Shown: in pieces, positions 26,747 through 35,182 of the stretch
Position numbering within the stretch: position 1 is the stretch's first letter
Layout of the letters: every line of letters begins with the position of its first letter
Assembly (NCBI GenBank): GCA_027039975.1
Contig: JALWFE010000128.1
Location: 1-64,000, forward strand
Reading direction: 5' to 3'
Source: Flavobacteriales bacterium
GTDB lineage: Bacteria; Bacteroidota; Bacteroidia; Flavobacteriales; Flavobacteriaceae
DNA: 64,000 nt
Notes under the pieces: generated by a model
What the model was told of the DNA's origin: nothing
Databases searched by the model: none
Seen by the model: only the letters and a program-made list of their open reading frames with translations
Translations under genes and position numbers: made by a program

Positions 26747-29380
26747 ATGAGTATCCCGACTAAATACGACCCGAGCCAAGTAGAAGACAAATGGTATGAA
26801 TACTGGATGAAACACCGTTATTTTCATTCCGAACCCGACGACAGAGAACCTTATACAATTGTCATACCGCCGCCAAATGTGACAGGCGTTTTACATATGG
26901 GGCATATGCTCAATAATACTTTACAAGATGTTTTAATCCGCCGGGCGCGTATGTCGGGCAAAAACGCTTGCTGGGTACCGGGAACCGACCATGCTTCCAT
27001 AGCCACCGAAGCCAAAGTTGTAGCCAAACTTAAAGAACAAGGTATTGAAAAAGACGATATTACACGCGAAGAATTTCTCAAACACGCTTGGGAGTGGACA
27101 CACAAACACGGTGGTATCATCCTCGAACAACTCAAAAAACTCGGTGCTTCTTGCGATTGGGACCGCACCAAATTTACTTTGGATGACGATATGTATGAAA
27201 GCGTCATCAAAGTTTTTGTCGATTTATACAACAAAGGCAAAATTTATCGCGGCTTCCGTATGGTTAATTGGGATCCGGTAGCCAAAACCACCATATCCGA
27301 TGAAGAAGTCAATTATACCGACGAACAAGGACATTTGTATTATGTCAATTATCCGGTAGTTGGCGAAGAAAATGCTTATATCCAAATTGCCACTACCCGA
27401 CCGGAAACCATTTTGGGTGATACGGCTATTGCCGTCAGTCCAGAAAATGAAAAATACCGGAAATACATCGGTAAAAAAGCCATTGTTCCTATTGCCAACA
27501 GGGAAATTCCTATCATTGCAGACGATTATGTCGATCCGGAATTCGGAACGGGAGCTTTGAAAATCACACCGGCACACGACCCTAATGATAAAGAAATAGG
27601 TGAAAGGCATAACTTGGAAATCATCGATATTTTCAACGAAGATGCCACGCTTAACGAATACGGTTTACACTACGCCGGTAAGGACCGTGATACTGTCAAA
27701 AAAGAAATTGTTGAAGAGCTTAAAGAAAAAGGATTTTTGGTCAAAGTGGAAAAACACCTCCACCGTGTAGGCCGTAGTGAACGGACTAATGCCGTTATAG
27801 AACCGCGATTATCCCGTCAGTGGTTTTTAAAAATGAAAGAATTGGCACAACCGGCTATCGATGCGGTGAGAAAAGCTGAGGTAAAACTTATTCCTAAAAA
27901 ATTTGAAAATACGTATTTTCACTGGATGGAAAATGTCCGTGACTGGAATATTTCACGGCAATTGTGGTGGGGACACCGTATCCCCGCATATTATTTCGGT
28001 GAAGGCGAAGATGATTTTGTTGTAGCGGAAACCATTGAAGAAGCTTTGCAATTAGCCCGTAAAAAATCCGGCAACTCTCGATTGCAATTATCAGACTTAA
28101 AACAAGACGAAGATGCTTTGGATACGTGGTTTTCGTCTTGGCTTTGGCCGATTAGTGTATTTGACGGTATCCGTAATCCGGAGAACAAAGATTTTAAATA
28201 CTATTATCCGACCGACGATTTGGTAACAGCCCCCGAAATTTTATTCTTTTGGGTGGCAAGGATGATTATGGCCGGATACGAATTTGCCGGTGACAAACCT
28301 TTTGAAAATGTATATTTAACCGGTATTGTCCGTGACAAACTCGGACGTAAAATGTCCAAATCCCTAGGTAATTCTCCTGACCCGATTCAACTTATGGAAG
28401 AACACGGTGCCGATGCAGTTCGCGTTGGAATGCTTCTAACCTCTCCGGCCGGTAACGACCTGCCGTTTGATATAGAACTGGTCATACAAGGACGTAATTT
28501 TGCCAATAAAATATGGAACGGTTTCCGTTTGGTAAAATCTTGGGAAATTGACAACAAAAAACCGCAACCGGATTATGCCGCAACAGCCGTCCGTTGGTAT
28601 CAAAACCGTTTTCAACAAGTGCTTACGGAAATAGAAGACGATTTCTCAAAATACCGCATCTCCAATGCTCTGATGCGTATTTACAAATTGCTCTGGGACG
28701 ATTACAGCTCTTGGTTTTTGGAAATGATTAAACCACCTTACGGTGAAAAAATTGATAAAACAACTTATGAGCAAACTATCGGTATTTTGGAAAATAATAT
28801 GAAAATTCTTCACCCCTTTATGCCGTTCTTGACCGAAGAAATTTGGCAACATATTCAAACCCGGAAACCCGAAGATGCTTTAATTGTTGCAAACTATCCT
28901 GAGCAAACCGGTTTTGATGCGGATTTTCTCAAACAAATGACGCATGCACAGGAAGTCGTCTCAGGTATCAGAAAAATCAGAAAAGAAAAAAATATTCCGC
29001 AAAAAGAAGCGTTAACATTAAAGTATATTGAAAAACAAGAGATTAACAAAGAATTATTACCGGTTATTAAAAAATTGGCAAAAGTCGAGAAAATAGAAAA
29101 AGTATCACAAGCTCTTGATAATGCCGCATCATTCAGAGTCGGGTTCAACGAATATTTTATACCACTCGAAGGTTTGGTAAATCCCGAAGAAGAAAGAAAA
29201 AAACTCGAAAAAGAATTGGCTTACACTAAAGGGTTTTTACAAAGTGTACAAAAAAAATTGAGTAACGAACGGTTTGTCAATAACGCCCCCGAAAAAGTCG
29301 TAGCTATGGAACGCAAAAAAGAAGCCGATGCTTTGGAAAAAATTGCTATTCTCGAAGCACGGTTGAAAGCACTTAATTAG
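26747..29380 (+). CDS. valS: Valine--tRNA ligase
   Basis: 877 residues from ATG 26747. Class I synthetase: HIGH-type signature PPPNVTGVLHMGH at residues 41-53, editing (CP1) domain with ATTRPETILGDTA, KMSKS at about 535 (KLGRKMSKSLGNSPDP), anticodon-binding domain, and a C-terminal coiled-coil arm (PEEERKKLEKELAYTKGFLQ...) typical of ValS. It charges tRNA-Val and hydrolyses mischarged Thr-tRNA-Val. The start at ATG is preferred over an upstream TTG because that TTG is part of the promoter. No T-box or leader is seen. Codon use is more GC-rich than in neighbouring membrane genes, consistent with high expression. Confidence 0.98.
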   Translation: MSIPTKYDPSQVEDKWYEYWMKHRYFHSEPDDREPYTIVIPPPNVTGVLHMGHMLNNTLQDVLIRRARMSGKNACWVPGTDHASIATEAKVVAKLKEQGIEKDDITREEFLKHAWEWTHKHGGIILEQLKKLGASCDWDRTKFTLDDDMYESVIKVFVDLYNKGKIYRGFRMVNWDPVAKTTISDEEVNYTDEQGHLYYVNYPVVGEENAYIQIATTRPETILGDTAIAVSPENEKYRKYIGKKAIVPIANREIPIIADDYVDPEFGTGALKITPAHDPNDKEIGERHNLEIIDIFNEDATLNEYGLHYAGKDRDTVKKEIVEELKEKGFLVKVEKHLHRVGRSERTNAVIEPRLSRQWFLKMKELAQPAIDAVRKAEVKLIPKKFENTYFHWMENVRDWNISRQLWWGHRIPAYYFGEGEDDFVVAETIEEALQLARKKSGNSRLQLSDLKQDEDALDTWFSSWLWPISVFDGIRNPENKDFKYYYPTDDLVTAPEILFFWVARMIMAGYEFAGDKPFENVYLTGIVRDKLGRKMSKSLGNSPDPIQLMEEHGADAVRVGMLLTSPAGNDLPFDIELVIQGRNFANKIWNGFRLVKSWEIDNKKPQPDYAATAVRWYQNRFQQVLTEIEDDFSKYRISNALMRIYKLLWDDYSSWFLEMIKPPYGEKIDKTTYEQTIGILENNMKILHPFMPFLTEEIWQHIQTRKPEDALIVANYPEQTGFDADFLKQMTHAQEVVSGIRKIRKEKNIPQKEALTLKYIEKQEINKELLPVIKKLAKVEKIEKVSQALDNAASFRVGFNEYFIPLEGLVNPEEERKKLEKELAYTKGFLQSVQKKLSNERFVNNAPEKVVAMERKKEADALEKIAILEARLKALN

Positions 29381-29394
29381 TTAAAAATGTGATT

Positions 29395-29521
29395 TGTCAT
29401 TTTGAACGAGCGACGTTAGGAGTGAGGAGAAATCTTAATTTTTAATTTTCAATTCTCAATTAATATATATTTCTCCCGGAAGAAAGTCGGGACAAGCAAT
29501 AATTCCTCCTTCGAAATGACA
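29395..29521. repeat. 127-bp inverted-repeat element
   Basis: The ends TGTCATTTTGAA (29395-29406) and TTCGAAATGACA (29510-29521) are inverted repeats with one mismatch; inner parts GAGGAGAAATC and ATTTCTCCC also pair. The end sequence matches the TGTCATTTCGAACGAGTGAG element at 20297 and GTCATTTCGAACGTAATGAG at 37549. It looks like a small non-coding MITE/REPIN-like unit with no reading frame. Confidence 0.7.
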
Positions 29522-29577
29522 CATTAGATATCCAACATCAAATAACCAAATATCAGCTTCACCAAATAACCAAAAAA

Positions 29578-30222
29578 ATGAAACAATTAAGTATTCTTTT
29601 AGCAGCAATATTACTACTATACTCTTGTCAAAACGAAGCGAAAAAACCGGAACAAAACCGGAAAAAACCGTCAGAAACTTTACAAACCGAAAAATGGATT
29701 TTAAACGAAGATGCTTTGTCTATTCATTGGACGGGCTATAAAACAACCGGAAAAATTCCGGTCAAAGGTGTTTTTCAAAATTTTAATATTAAAGGCGTAA
29801 AACCTGCCGGTAATTTAAAAACAACTATTGAAAATGCAATAGCGGAAATCAATATTTATTCTATTTTTTCAGACAACGAATCCCGTGATAAAAAGTTGAT
29901 AACCAAGCTGTTTGAGAATATGACAGCCACAGAAAAAATATATGCCCGTATCGAACAAATCGATAAAGACGGTCAAACGGCTATGATGAGTATTAAAATG
30001 AACGGCCGTAAAAAAACTTTACCCGTAAAATTGCAAATTGATGAAGATAACGGCAAAGTAACGCTAAACGGCAAATTGGATTTACTTGAAGATTTTGATG
30101 CAAACAAAGCTTTCGAACAATTTCATCAAGTTTGTTACGACAAACACACCGGAAAAGACGGCGTCAGTAAAACTTGGACGGAAGTCGGTTTTAGAGCCGA
30201 ATTGGTCTTTGACAGAAAATAA
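29578..30222 (+). CDS. YceI-family lipoprotein
   Basis: 214 residues. Lipoprotein signal with lipobox LLYSC (Cys18), a short charged linker, then a YceI domain: LSIHWTGYKTTGKIPVKGVFQNFNIKG, ENAIAEINIYSIFSDNESRDKKL, and WTEVGFRAEL at the end. YceI proteins are lipocalin-like barrels that bind isoprenoid-type lipids in the periplasm; here the lipid anchor places it on a membrane, likely outer-membrane facing the periplasm. Transcribed in the same direction as valS and DUF2797 but separated by repeats. Confidence 0.9.
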   Translation: MKQLSILLAAILLLYSCQNEAKKPEQNRKKPSETLQTEKWILNEDALSIHWTGYKTTGKIPVKGVFQNFNIKGVKPAGNLKTTIENAIAEINIYSIFSDNESRDKKLITKLFENMTATEKIYARIEQIDKDGQTAMMSIKMNGRKKTLPVKLQIDEDNGKVTLNGKLDLLEDFDANKAFEQFHQVCYDKHTGKDGVSKTWTEVGFRAELVFDRK

Positions 30223-30306
30223 GAACATAAAAGAAAAAAACTAATATGACCTTTTATGTCTTTTATGGTTAAAAAAAAATCTGAAATCTGAAATCGTAAA
30301 TCTGAA

Positions 30307-31098
30307 ATGAATTACAAAGTCCTCCTCAAACGTATGCCGACCGAATTGGCAAATCCCGTAAACTATTTTCTCGATGCCGGTGACGACTTCATTATTGTCA
30401 ACAACCTTCTCGAAAAGAAAATTAAAATAAGTTTTGACAGCCATGAATGTTTGAGTTGCGGACAAGATTTGCCAATCTTTGCACAAGGTATGTGTAAAAA
30501 ATGTTATTTCGAAAGTCCGCAAACAGGTGAATGGGTAATGAAACCGGAATTGAGCCGGGCACATTTGGGAATTGAAGATCGCGATTTGGGTTTTGAAGAA
30601 AGTATGCAATTGCAACCACATATCGTATATCTGGCCAGAACCAGTGATATCAAAGTAGGTGTAACCCGTAAATCGCAAATCCCTTACCGTTGGATAGACC
30701 AAGGTGCCGACCAAGCTTTGCCTGTAATGGAAACCCCAAACCGTTTTTTGGCCGGGCAAGCGGAAGTTTTGATAAAACAACATATACCCGATAAAACGGA
30801 TTGGCGTAAATTGCTCAAAGGTATTTCGACGGATAAAAATATTTTACAAGTCAAGGAGCAAATAAAACATCTTTTGACAGACGAACTTGAAAGTTACTGG
30901 TTGGACGAAACCTTGCCTGTCAAAATATCCTACCCCGTCTTAAAATATCCTGAAAAAGTCAAAAGTGTCAACCTCAATAAAATTCCGGAATTTGAAAGCA
31001 TACTTACCGGCATCAAAGGACAATACTTCATTTTTGAGGACGGCAGCGTATTCAACGTGCGTAATCATTCGGGATTTGTGGTGAATTTATCATTTTAG
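30307..31098 (+). CDS. DUF2797 family protein
   Basis: 263 residues, cytoplasmic. A zinc-ribbon-like knuckle CLSCGQ...CKKCYFE near residues 49-69 and a GIY-YIG-like segment HIVYLARTSDIKVGVTRKSQIPYRWIDQGA near 101-130 define the DUF2797 family. The GIY-YIG-like core (IVYLA...KVGVTR) suggests a nuclease ancestry, but the full catalytic set is not evident. Function unknown. A TCTGAAATCTGAAATC microrepeat immediately precedes the start. Confidence 0.88.
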   Translation: MNYKVLLKRMPTELANPVNYFLDAGDDFIIVNNLLEKKIKISFDSHECLSCGQDLPIFAQGMCKKCYFESPQTGEWVMKPELSRAHLGIEDRDLGFEESMQLQPHIVYLARTSDIKVGVTRKSQIPYRWIDQGADQALPVMETPNRFLAGQAEVLIKQHIPDKTDWRKLLKGISTDKNILQVKEQIKHLLTDELESYWLDETLPVKISYPVLKYPEKVKSVNLNKIPEFESILTGIKGQYFIFEDGSVFNVRNHSGFVVNLSF

Positions 31099-31257
31099 AT
31101 TTATTTTAGTGTAAAGTGCCAAGTACAGAGTGCCAATTGCGAATAAATTTAAGATTTAAAATTTTTTAGATCATAAAAAACCTAAAAGATAAAAAATAGA
31201 TATTAATAACCTATCATGATCTGCTACTTCTCACTTGCTACTTGTTACTAGTAACTA

Positions 31258-31905
31258 TTAACTACCCAAACGTTCAATTTTCCAAGAAAAATCGTCTTGA
31301 AGCGTGTATCGGAAGCGGTCGTGAAGCCGGTTGGGACGTCCTTGCCAAAACTCCATTTCAACAGGTTTGACCAAATAACCACCCCAAAACGACGGTCTGG
31401 GAACTTCTTGATTTTCAAATTTTTTTTCAAACTCTTTAAAACGATTTTCCAAAAATTCTTTACCCGGTATCACTTCACTTTGCGGTGATGACCAAGCCGC
31501 TATTTGACTGCCGCGCGGACGTGTCTCAAAATAGCCGTCCGACAAATTTTCAGCCAATTTGCCAGCTATACCTTTTATAATAATTTGCCGTTCCATCTTC
31601 GGCCAAAAAAATGCCAGTGACACTTTGGGATTTTTAGCAATGGCTTTGCCTTTGGCACTATTGTAATTGGTATAAAAAATAAAACCTTCCCAAGTAAATT
31701 TTTTGAGCAAAACCACCCGGATGCGGGGAAAACCATCCAAACCGGAAGTTGCCAAACTCATCGCATTGACTTCGATACAATCTTCATGTTTTTCGGCATC
31801 GTAAAACCAATTCCGAAAAAGTTCCATAGGATTTTCGGGAACGGACGATTCATCTAGTTTAGCACGTTGATATACTCGCCGGTAATTACTTAAATCTTTT
31901 TCCAT
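31258..31905 (-). CDS. pdxH: Pyridoxamine/pyridoxine 5'-phosphate oxidase
   Basis: 215 residues, full length. FMN-binding split barrel: opening LSNYRRVYQRAKLDESSVPENPMELFRNWF, RIRVVLLKKF near 60, FYTNYNSAKGKAI near 79-91, and the conserved SPQSEVI, FWGGYLVKP and C-terminal RLHDRFRYT...WKIERLGS. It oxidises PNP or PMP to the cofactor PLP in the cytoplasm. Divergent from the thioredoxin-like lipoprotein gene; each has its own TAnnTTTG box in the 100-base gap. Confidence 0.97.
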   Translation of the reverse strand: MEKDLSNYRRVYQRAKLDESSVPENPMELFRNWFYDAEKHEDCIEVNAMSLATSGLDGFPRIRVVLLKKFTWEGFIFYTNYNSAKGKAIAKNPKVSLAFFWPKMERQIIIKGIAGKLAENLSDGYFETRPRGSQIAAWSSPQSEVIPGKEFLENRFKEFEKKFENQEVPRPSFWGGYLVKPVEMEFWQGRPNRLHDRFRYTLQDDFSWKIERLGS

Positions 31906-31923
31906 TTTTATAAAGTTTCACTA

Positions 31924-31931
31924 CAAAGATA
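31924..31931 (-). promoter_or_regulatory. -7 box of pdxH
   Basis: Minus-strand TATCTTTG, 19 bases before the pdxH start codon. Confidence 0.6.
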
Positions 31932-31951
31932 CGTTTTAATCAGAAAATGTT

Positions 31952-31959
31952 TAAATTTG
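31952..31959 (+). promoter_or_regulatory. -7 box of the thioredoxin-like lipoprotein gene
   Basis: TAAATTTG; an in-frame TTG at 31957 lies within it, which supports ATG 32005 as the start. Confidence 0.55.
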
Positions 31960-32004
31960 ACAGTCATTAATAAAACCGTTTCCGGATATCTAAAAAGAAA
32001 ATCT

Positions 32005-32535
32005 ATGAAAAATATTGTAATTTTTTTGTTAACAGCATTATTTTTAACCGCTTGCGGCATTTCCGACAAACTTCATACCGAACAATACAAAGGTAAAGAT
32101 ATTTTGGTCGGTAAAGGTCATCGCAGTGATTTGGAAAAAAAATATTACAACGAATGGTTTGATGCCAATTACAGGGATTACAGACCTGATATGCAAATAG
32201 TCAACAAACTAAAGCGTGTTGTTAACGATTACAATATCGTAATTGTGATGGGTACTTGGTGTCCGGATAGTCGCGAGCAGGTGCCGGTTTTATTCAAAAT
32301 TTTGGACTTAGCCGGTTATCGTCAAAATCCGGATATTTATTTTGTACCGCGTCAATACAAATCGTATAAGCCGGCAAAAACATATCAAATCATCCGCGTA
32401 CCTACCGTTATCGTTTACCGAAACGGACAAGAAAAAGGGCGTATCATCGAGTATCCGATGAAAAGTGTGGAAGCGGATTTGCTCAAAATCTTGACAACAA
32501 ATCAATACCGGCACGAATTGCAAAATCCTCAATAG
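32005..32535 (+). CDS. Thioredoxin-like lipoprotein with a single active-site Cys
   Basis: 176 residues from ATG 32005. Lipoprotein signal MKNIVIFLLTALFLTAC (lipobox LTAC, Cys17). The thioredoxin fold is shown by IVIVMGTWCPDSREQVPVLFKIL near residue 74 and the cis-Pro motif RVPTVIVYRNGQEKGRI near 133. The active site is WCPDS rather than CxxC, so the resolving Cys is missing. The protein may be a monothiol reductant, a structural protein or a C1-type carrier; it cannot be a standard disulfide reductase. Membrane anchored, facing the periplasm. Convergent with coaBC. Confidence 0.88.
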   Translation: MKNIVIFLLTALFLTACGISDKLHTEQYKGKDILVGKGHRSDLEKKYYNEWFDANYRDYRPDMQIVNKLKRVVNDYNIVIVMGTWCPDSREQVPVLFKILDLAGYRQNPDIYFVPRQYKSYKPAKTYQIIRVPTVIVYRNGQEKGRIIEYPMKSVEADLLKILTTNQYRHELQNPQ

Positions 32536-32548
32536 ATACTATTTGGTA

Positions 32549-33748
32549 TTATTTTAATTTAATCGCCAAGTCCAAAATATCCTTTGCCACTTCTTTTTTT
32601 GTTTTAAGAGGGTAGTCGATAACATCACCGTTTTTAGTCAAAATACTGACTTTATTAGTGTCGTGTTTAAAGCCGGCATTTTTTTCGCGTAGTGAATTGA
32701 CTACAATGAAGTCCAAATTTTTTTTACGAAGTTTTTTAAGAGCATTGTTTTTTTCGTTTTCGGTTTCCATAGCAAAACCGATTAAGATTTGATTGCCGGA
32801 TTTTTTCTGTCCCAAGGAAGCCAAAATATCTTTGGTCGGTTTGAGTTTAAGGCTCATCGAATCACCGTTTTTTTTTATTTTTTGTCCGGCTGTTTGTTCG
32901 GGTGTAAAATCCGCTACGGCTGCTGCCATAATTGTAATATCGGCATTATCAAATTCCCGGTGCACGGCATCATACATTTGTGCCGCATTTTGCACTTTGA
33001 CGGTACGGATATTAGGATGATTAGCTTGCAAATGTGTTGGTCCGAGAATCAAAACGACATCAGCGCCGCGCTCGGCGGCTGCTTCGGCAATGGCAATACC
33101 CATTTTACCGCTTGAATGATTTCCGATAAACCGGACAGGGTCGATAGCTTCATAAGTAGGACCGGCAGATGCCAAAACTTTTTTGCCGGAAAGATCTTTT
33201 TTACCGGCAAAATAATCATTGATACGCTTAAAAATCTTTTCCGGTTCTTCCATACGGCCGTAACCGGTTAAGCCGCTTGCCAGTTCCCCTTCGGTAGCCG
33301 GAATAATTTCATAACCGTAAGATTGTAGTTTCTGTAGATTGGCTTTGGTAGCCGGATGCGCATACATATCCAAATCCATAGCCGGCGCTATCATTACCGG
33401 ACATTTGGCGGACATATACACCGCCAGTAAAAAATTATCCGCTTGACCGGTTGCCATTTTTGCCAATGTATTGGCAGTCACCGGAGCAAACACCATTAAA
33501 TCCGCCCACAAGGCCAATGAAACGTGGTTGTTCCAACTACCTGTACTGTCCTTGATAAATTCACTCAAAACCGGACGTCCCGATAATGTTGATAATGTAA
33601 CCGGTGTCACAAAATCGTGTGCCGCCGGTGTCATCACAATTTGCACATTGGCACCTGCTTTTTTAAGAGATCTGACCAACAATGGTATTTTATAAGCGGC
33701 AATACCACCGCTGATGCCGATAATAATATTTTTGTCTTTGACAGACAC
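32549..33748 (-). CDS. coaBC: Bifunctional phosphopantothenoylcysteine decarboxylase / phosphopantothenate--cysteine ligase
   Basis: 399 residues, both halves present. CoaC part (1-about 185): GISGGIAAYK at 11-20, catalytic His in SWNNHVSLA, PAMD near 124 and ASGLTGYGRM. CoaB part: ASAGPTYEAIDPVRFIGNHSSGKMG near 209, and AAAVADFTP with KIKK downstream. It converts 4'-phosphopantothenate and Cys to 4'-phosphopantetheine on the way to coenzyme A. The start codon is 5 bases from the rpoZ stop, in the bamD-rpoZ-coaBC operon. Confidence 0.97.
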   Translation of the reverse strand: MSVKDKNIIIGISGGIAAYKIPLLVRSLKKAGANVQIVMTPAAHDFVTPVTLSTLSGRPVLSEFIKDSTGSWNNHVSLALWADLMVFAPVTANTLAKMATGQADNFLLAVYMSAKCPVMIAPAMDLDMYAHPATKANLQKLQSYGYEIIPATEGELASGLTGYGRMEEPEKIFKRINDYFAGKKDLSGKKVLASAGPTYEAIDPVRFIGNHSSGKMGIAIAEAAAERGADVVLILGPTHLQANHPNIRTVKVQNAAQMYDAVHREFDNADITIMAAAVADFTPEQTAGQKIKKNGDSMSLKLKPTKDILASLGQKKSGNQILIGFAMETENEKNNALKKLRKKNLDFIVVNSLREKNAGFKHDTNKVSILTKNGDVIDYPLKTKKEVAKDILDLAIKLK

Positions 33749-33753
33749 TTATT

Positions 33754-34095
33754 TTATTTGTATTCTTTCAAATCTTCGTTTGTCAAATCACGCCAAACAA
33801 TCTGTCCTTCTAACCATTCTTGCAAGGCAATAGCTGTTGGTTTAGGCAAGCGCTCATAGAAACGGGAAATATCTATTTGTTCTTTGTTTTCAAAAGTCTC
33901 TGCCAAAGGATCTTGTTCGGTCTTAAATTCGTCCAGTTTTTGGTCCAATTCTTTTTTCAATTCCTTATTGATTACTTCTGCCCGTTTGGCAATAATTTTT
34001 ATGGCTTTATAAATATTACCCGTCGGTTCTTTGATTTTTTTACGGTCGTAAGTGATAGTTGTAAGAGGTGCTTTGGTTTTTTTTAAATCAGACAT
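33754..34095 (-). CDS. rpoZ: RNA polymerase omega subunit (Rpb6-like)
   Basis: 113 residues. The Bacteroidota form of omega: KAPLTTITYDRKKIKEPTGNIYKAIKIIAKRAEVINKELKKELDQKL, with a C-terminal PKPTAIALQEWLEGQIVWRD. It stabilises the beta' subunit in RNA polymerase. Position between bamD and coaBC is the conserved flavobacterial order and confirms the call. Confidence 0.93.
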   Translation of the reverse strand: MSDLKKTKAPLTTITYDRKKIKEPTGNIYKAIKIIAKRAEVINKELKKELDQKLDEFKTEQDPLAETFENKEQIDISRFYERLPKPTAIALQEWLEGQIVWRDLTNEDLKEYK

Positions 34096-34125
34096 AATAT
34101 ATATATTTATTTGATTTTCAAATTA

Positions 34126-34938
34126 TTAACTTGTTGTTGAGGGATTTTTTTGCATATCACTCAATGCTTTTTGCAACTTTTCAAAAGTTTTTTTGGCTTT
34201 GGTTTTCAAATTTTCGTCTTTGTTTTTTTCCATAAAATTCCGGTAATATCCGATAGCCGTATTTATACGGGCTTCTTTTTTAGATTCCACACTTTGTAAA
34301 GCCAAGTCTGCCGCCGCTTTAAAACGGTAATACAAAGCTTTTTCTTTTAAATAAGAGCCGGGATAATCCACCAAATAATTGTTAAATGCCCTGATTGCCG
34401 CTTTGTAACGGTCCAAATCATAATACATTTTGGCAATTTCAAAATATTTCCGTTCCAATTTCCGTTGCAATTTTTCGTTGATAGCATTGACTTGGTCTTT
34501 GTATTTTGAAAACGGATATTTTTTCAAAAAACTGTTGATTTCTTCGATAGCCCGCACGGTATAACCTTGGTCAAGCGAATAAGGAGGTGACAGCGCTTCA
34601 TAAGCTTTGACGATATAAAAATCTGATTCTTCGGCTTTTGAGCTTTCGGGATACAAACGGGTAAATTTTCTAAACTTTTCCCCTGCCGATTGATAATATT
34701 TCATGTGAAACAATGACATAGCATGCGCAAACAATAAACGTTGGTAAGCCGGTTTTTGTTTGTAAAATTTATCCACTTGCGTAAACAATTGGTCGGCTTT
34801 ACCGTATTTTCCGGCTTTATACATTTTCCACGCCATTTTGTATTTGGCTTCTATATCGTTGCCGTTATACACTTTTTGGTATTCACTGCAAGCTGCTAAC
34901 AACAAAAAGCCGATAATAATCAAAATTAATTTTTTCAT
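34126..34938 (-). CDS. bamD: Outer-membrane assembly lipoprotein BamD
   Basis: 270 residues. Lipobox LLAACSEYQK (Cys17), followed by five TPR-like helical pairs (YKMAWKMYKAGKYGKADQLFTQV, KYYQSAGEKFRKFTRLYPESSKAEESDFYIVKAYE, RAIEEINSFLKKYPFSKYKDQV, YKAAIRAFNNYLVDYPGSYLKEKALYYRFKAA). BamD is the essential periplasmic partner of BamA in beta-barrel insertion. First gene of bamD-rpoZ-coaBC. It has an unusually long, GC-rich 5' leader (about 34949-35174) that may be structured RNA. Confidence 0.95.
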   Translation of the reverse strand: MKKLILIIIGFLLLAACSEYQKVYNGNDIEAKYKMAWKMYKAGKYGKADQLFTQVDKFYKQKPAYQRLLFAHAMSLFHMKYYQSAGEKFRKFTRLYPESSKAEESDFYIVKAYEALSPPYSLDQGYTVRAIEEINSFLKKYPFSKYKDQVNAINEKLQRKLERKYFEIAKMYYDLDRYKAAIRAFNNYLVDYPGSYLKEKALYYRFKAAADLALQSVESKKEARINTAIGYYRNFMEKNKDENLKTKAKKTFEKLQKALSDMQKNPSTTS

Positions 34939-34954
34939 TCACAACTGTTTAATT

Positions 34955-35174
34955 AAGTTTTATGGTGATGGCAAGTCCGTTTCCTGCAAATCCACCGCAT
35001 AAGCCGCACGGATCGGGCTATCCATTTTAGTGTCGTGCCGGCGGTCACACAAAAAATACAGCCGTTTGACGAGCTTCCTCCGGTCGCTATTCTCCGGCTT
35101 TTTTTGTAAGTGTCCGCCATCACGCCAGCTGTCATTCCTATCCCTCTTGCCCCGGAAAACAAACTTCCGGTTTG
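34955..35174 (-). ncRNA. Putative structured leader or small RNA upstream of bamD
   Basis: About 220 nt, clearly richer in G+C than its surroundings, between a minus-strand -7 box (35175-35182) and the bamD start. Visible helices: a long stem pairing 35040-35044 with 35114-35118, 35049-35056 with 35100-35107 and 35060-35064 with 35095-35099; a hairpin GGAT...ATCC at 35010-35023; and two mutually exclusive hairpins at the 5' end, CAAAC/GTTTG (35160-35174) against CCGGAA/TTCCGG (35152-35170). A 74-codon open frame here has unnatural composition (runs of Arg, Cys, Ser) and is not taken as a gene. It does not match the conserved cores of RNase P, SRP RNA, tmRNA or the cobalamin and TPP riboswitches that I know. 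A decayed coding remnant is the main alternative. Confidence 0.45.
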
Positions 35175-35182
35175 CAAAAATA
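35175..35182 (-). promoter_or_regulatory. -7 box of the bamD transcript
   Basis: Minus-strand TATTTTTG; transcription would start near 35168, giving a leader of about 230 nt before bamD. Confidence 0.5.

Noticed and set aside
30241-30783. 180-codon frame antisense to the DUF2797 gene
   Set aside because: Overlaps a conserved zinc-motif protein; starts without a promoter and shows no family features.
34955-35174. RNase P, SRP RNA or tmRNA identity for the bamD leader
   Set aside because: The conserved cores (GAGGAAAGTCC, GGAAGGAAGCAG-type loop, tRNA-like ends) are absent.
34953-35177. 74-codon open frame on the minus strand before bamD
   Set aside because: Composition is unnatural (many Arg, Cys, Ser, terminal HHHK), its first codon is the TTG of the -7 box, and a second frame is also open, as expected for GC-rich structured RNA. 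Treated as leader RNA instead.
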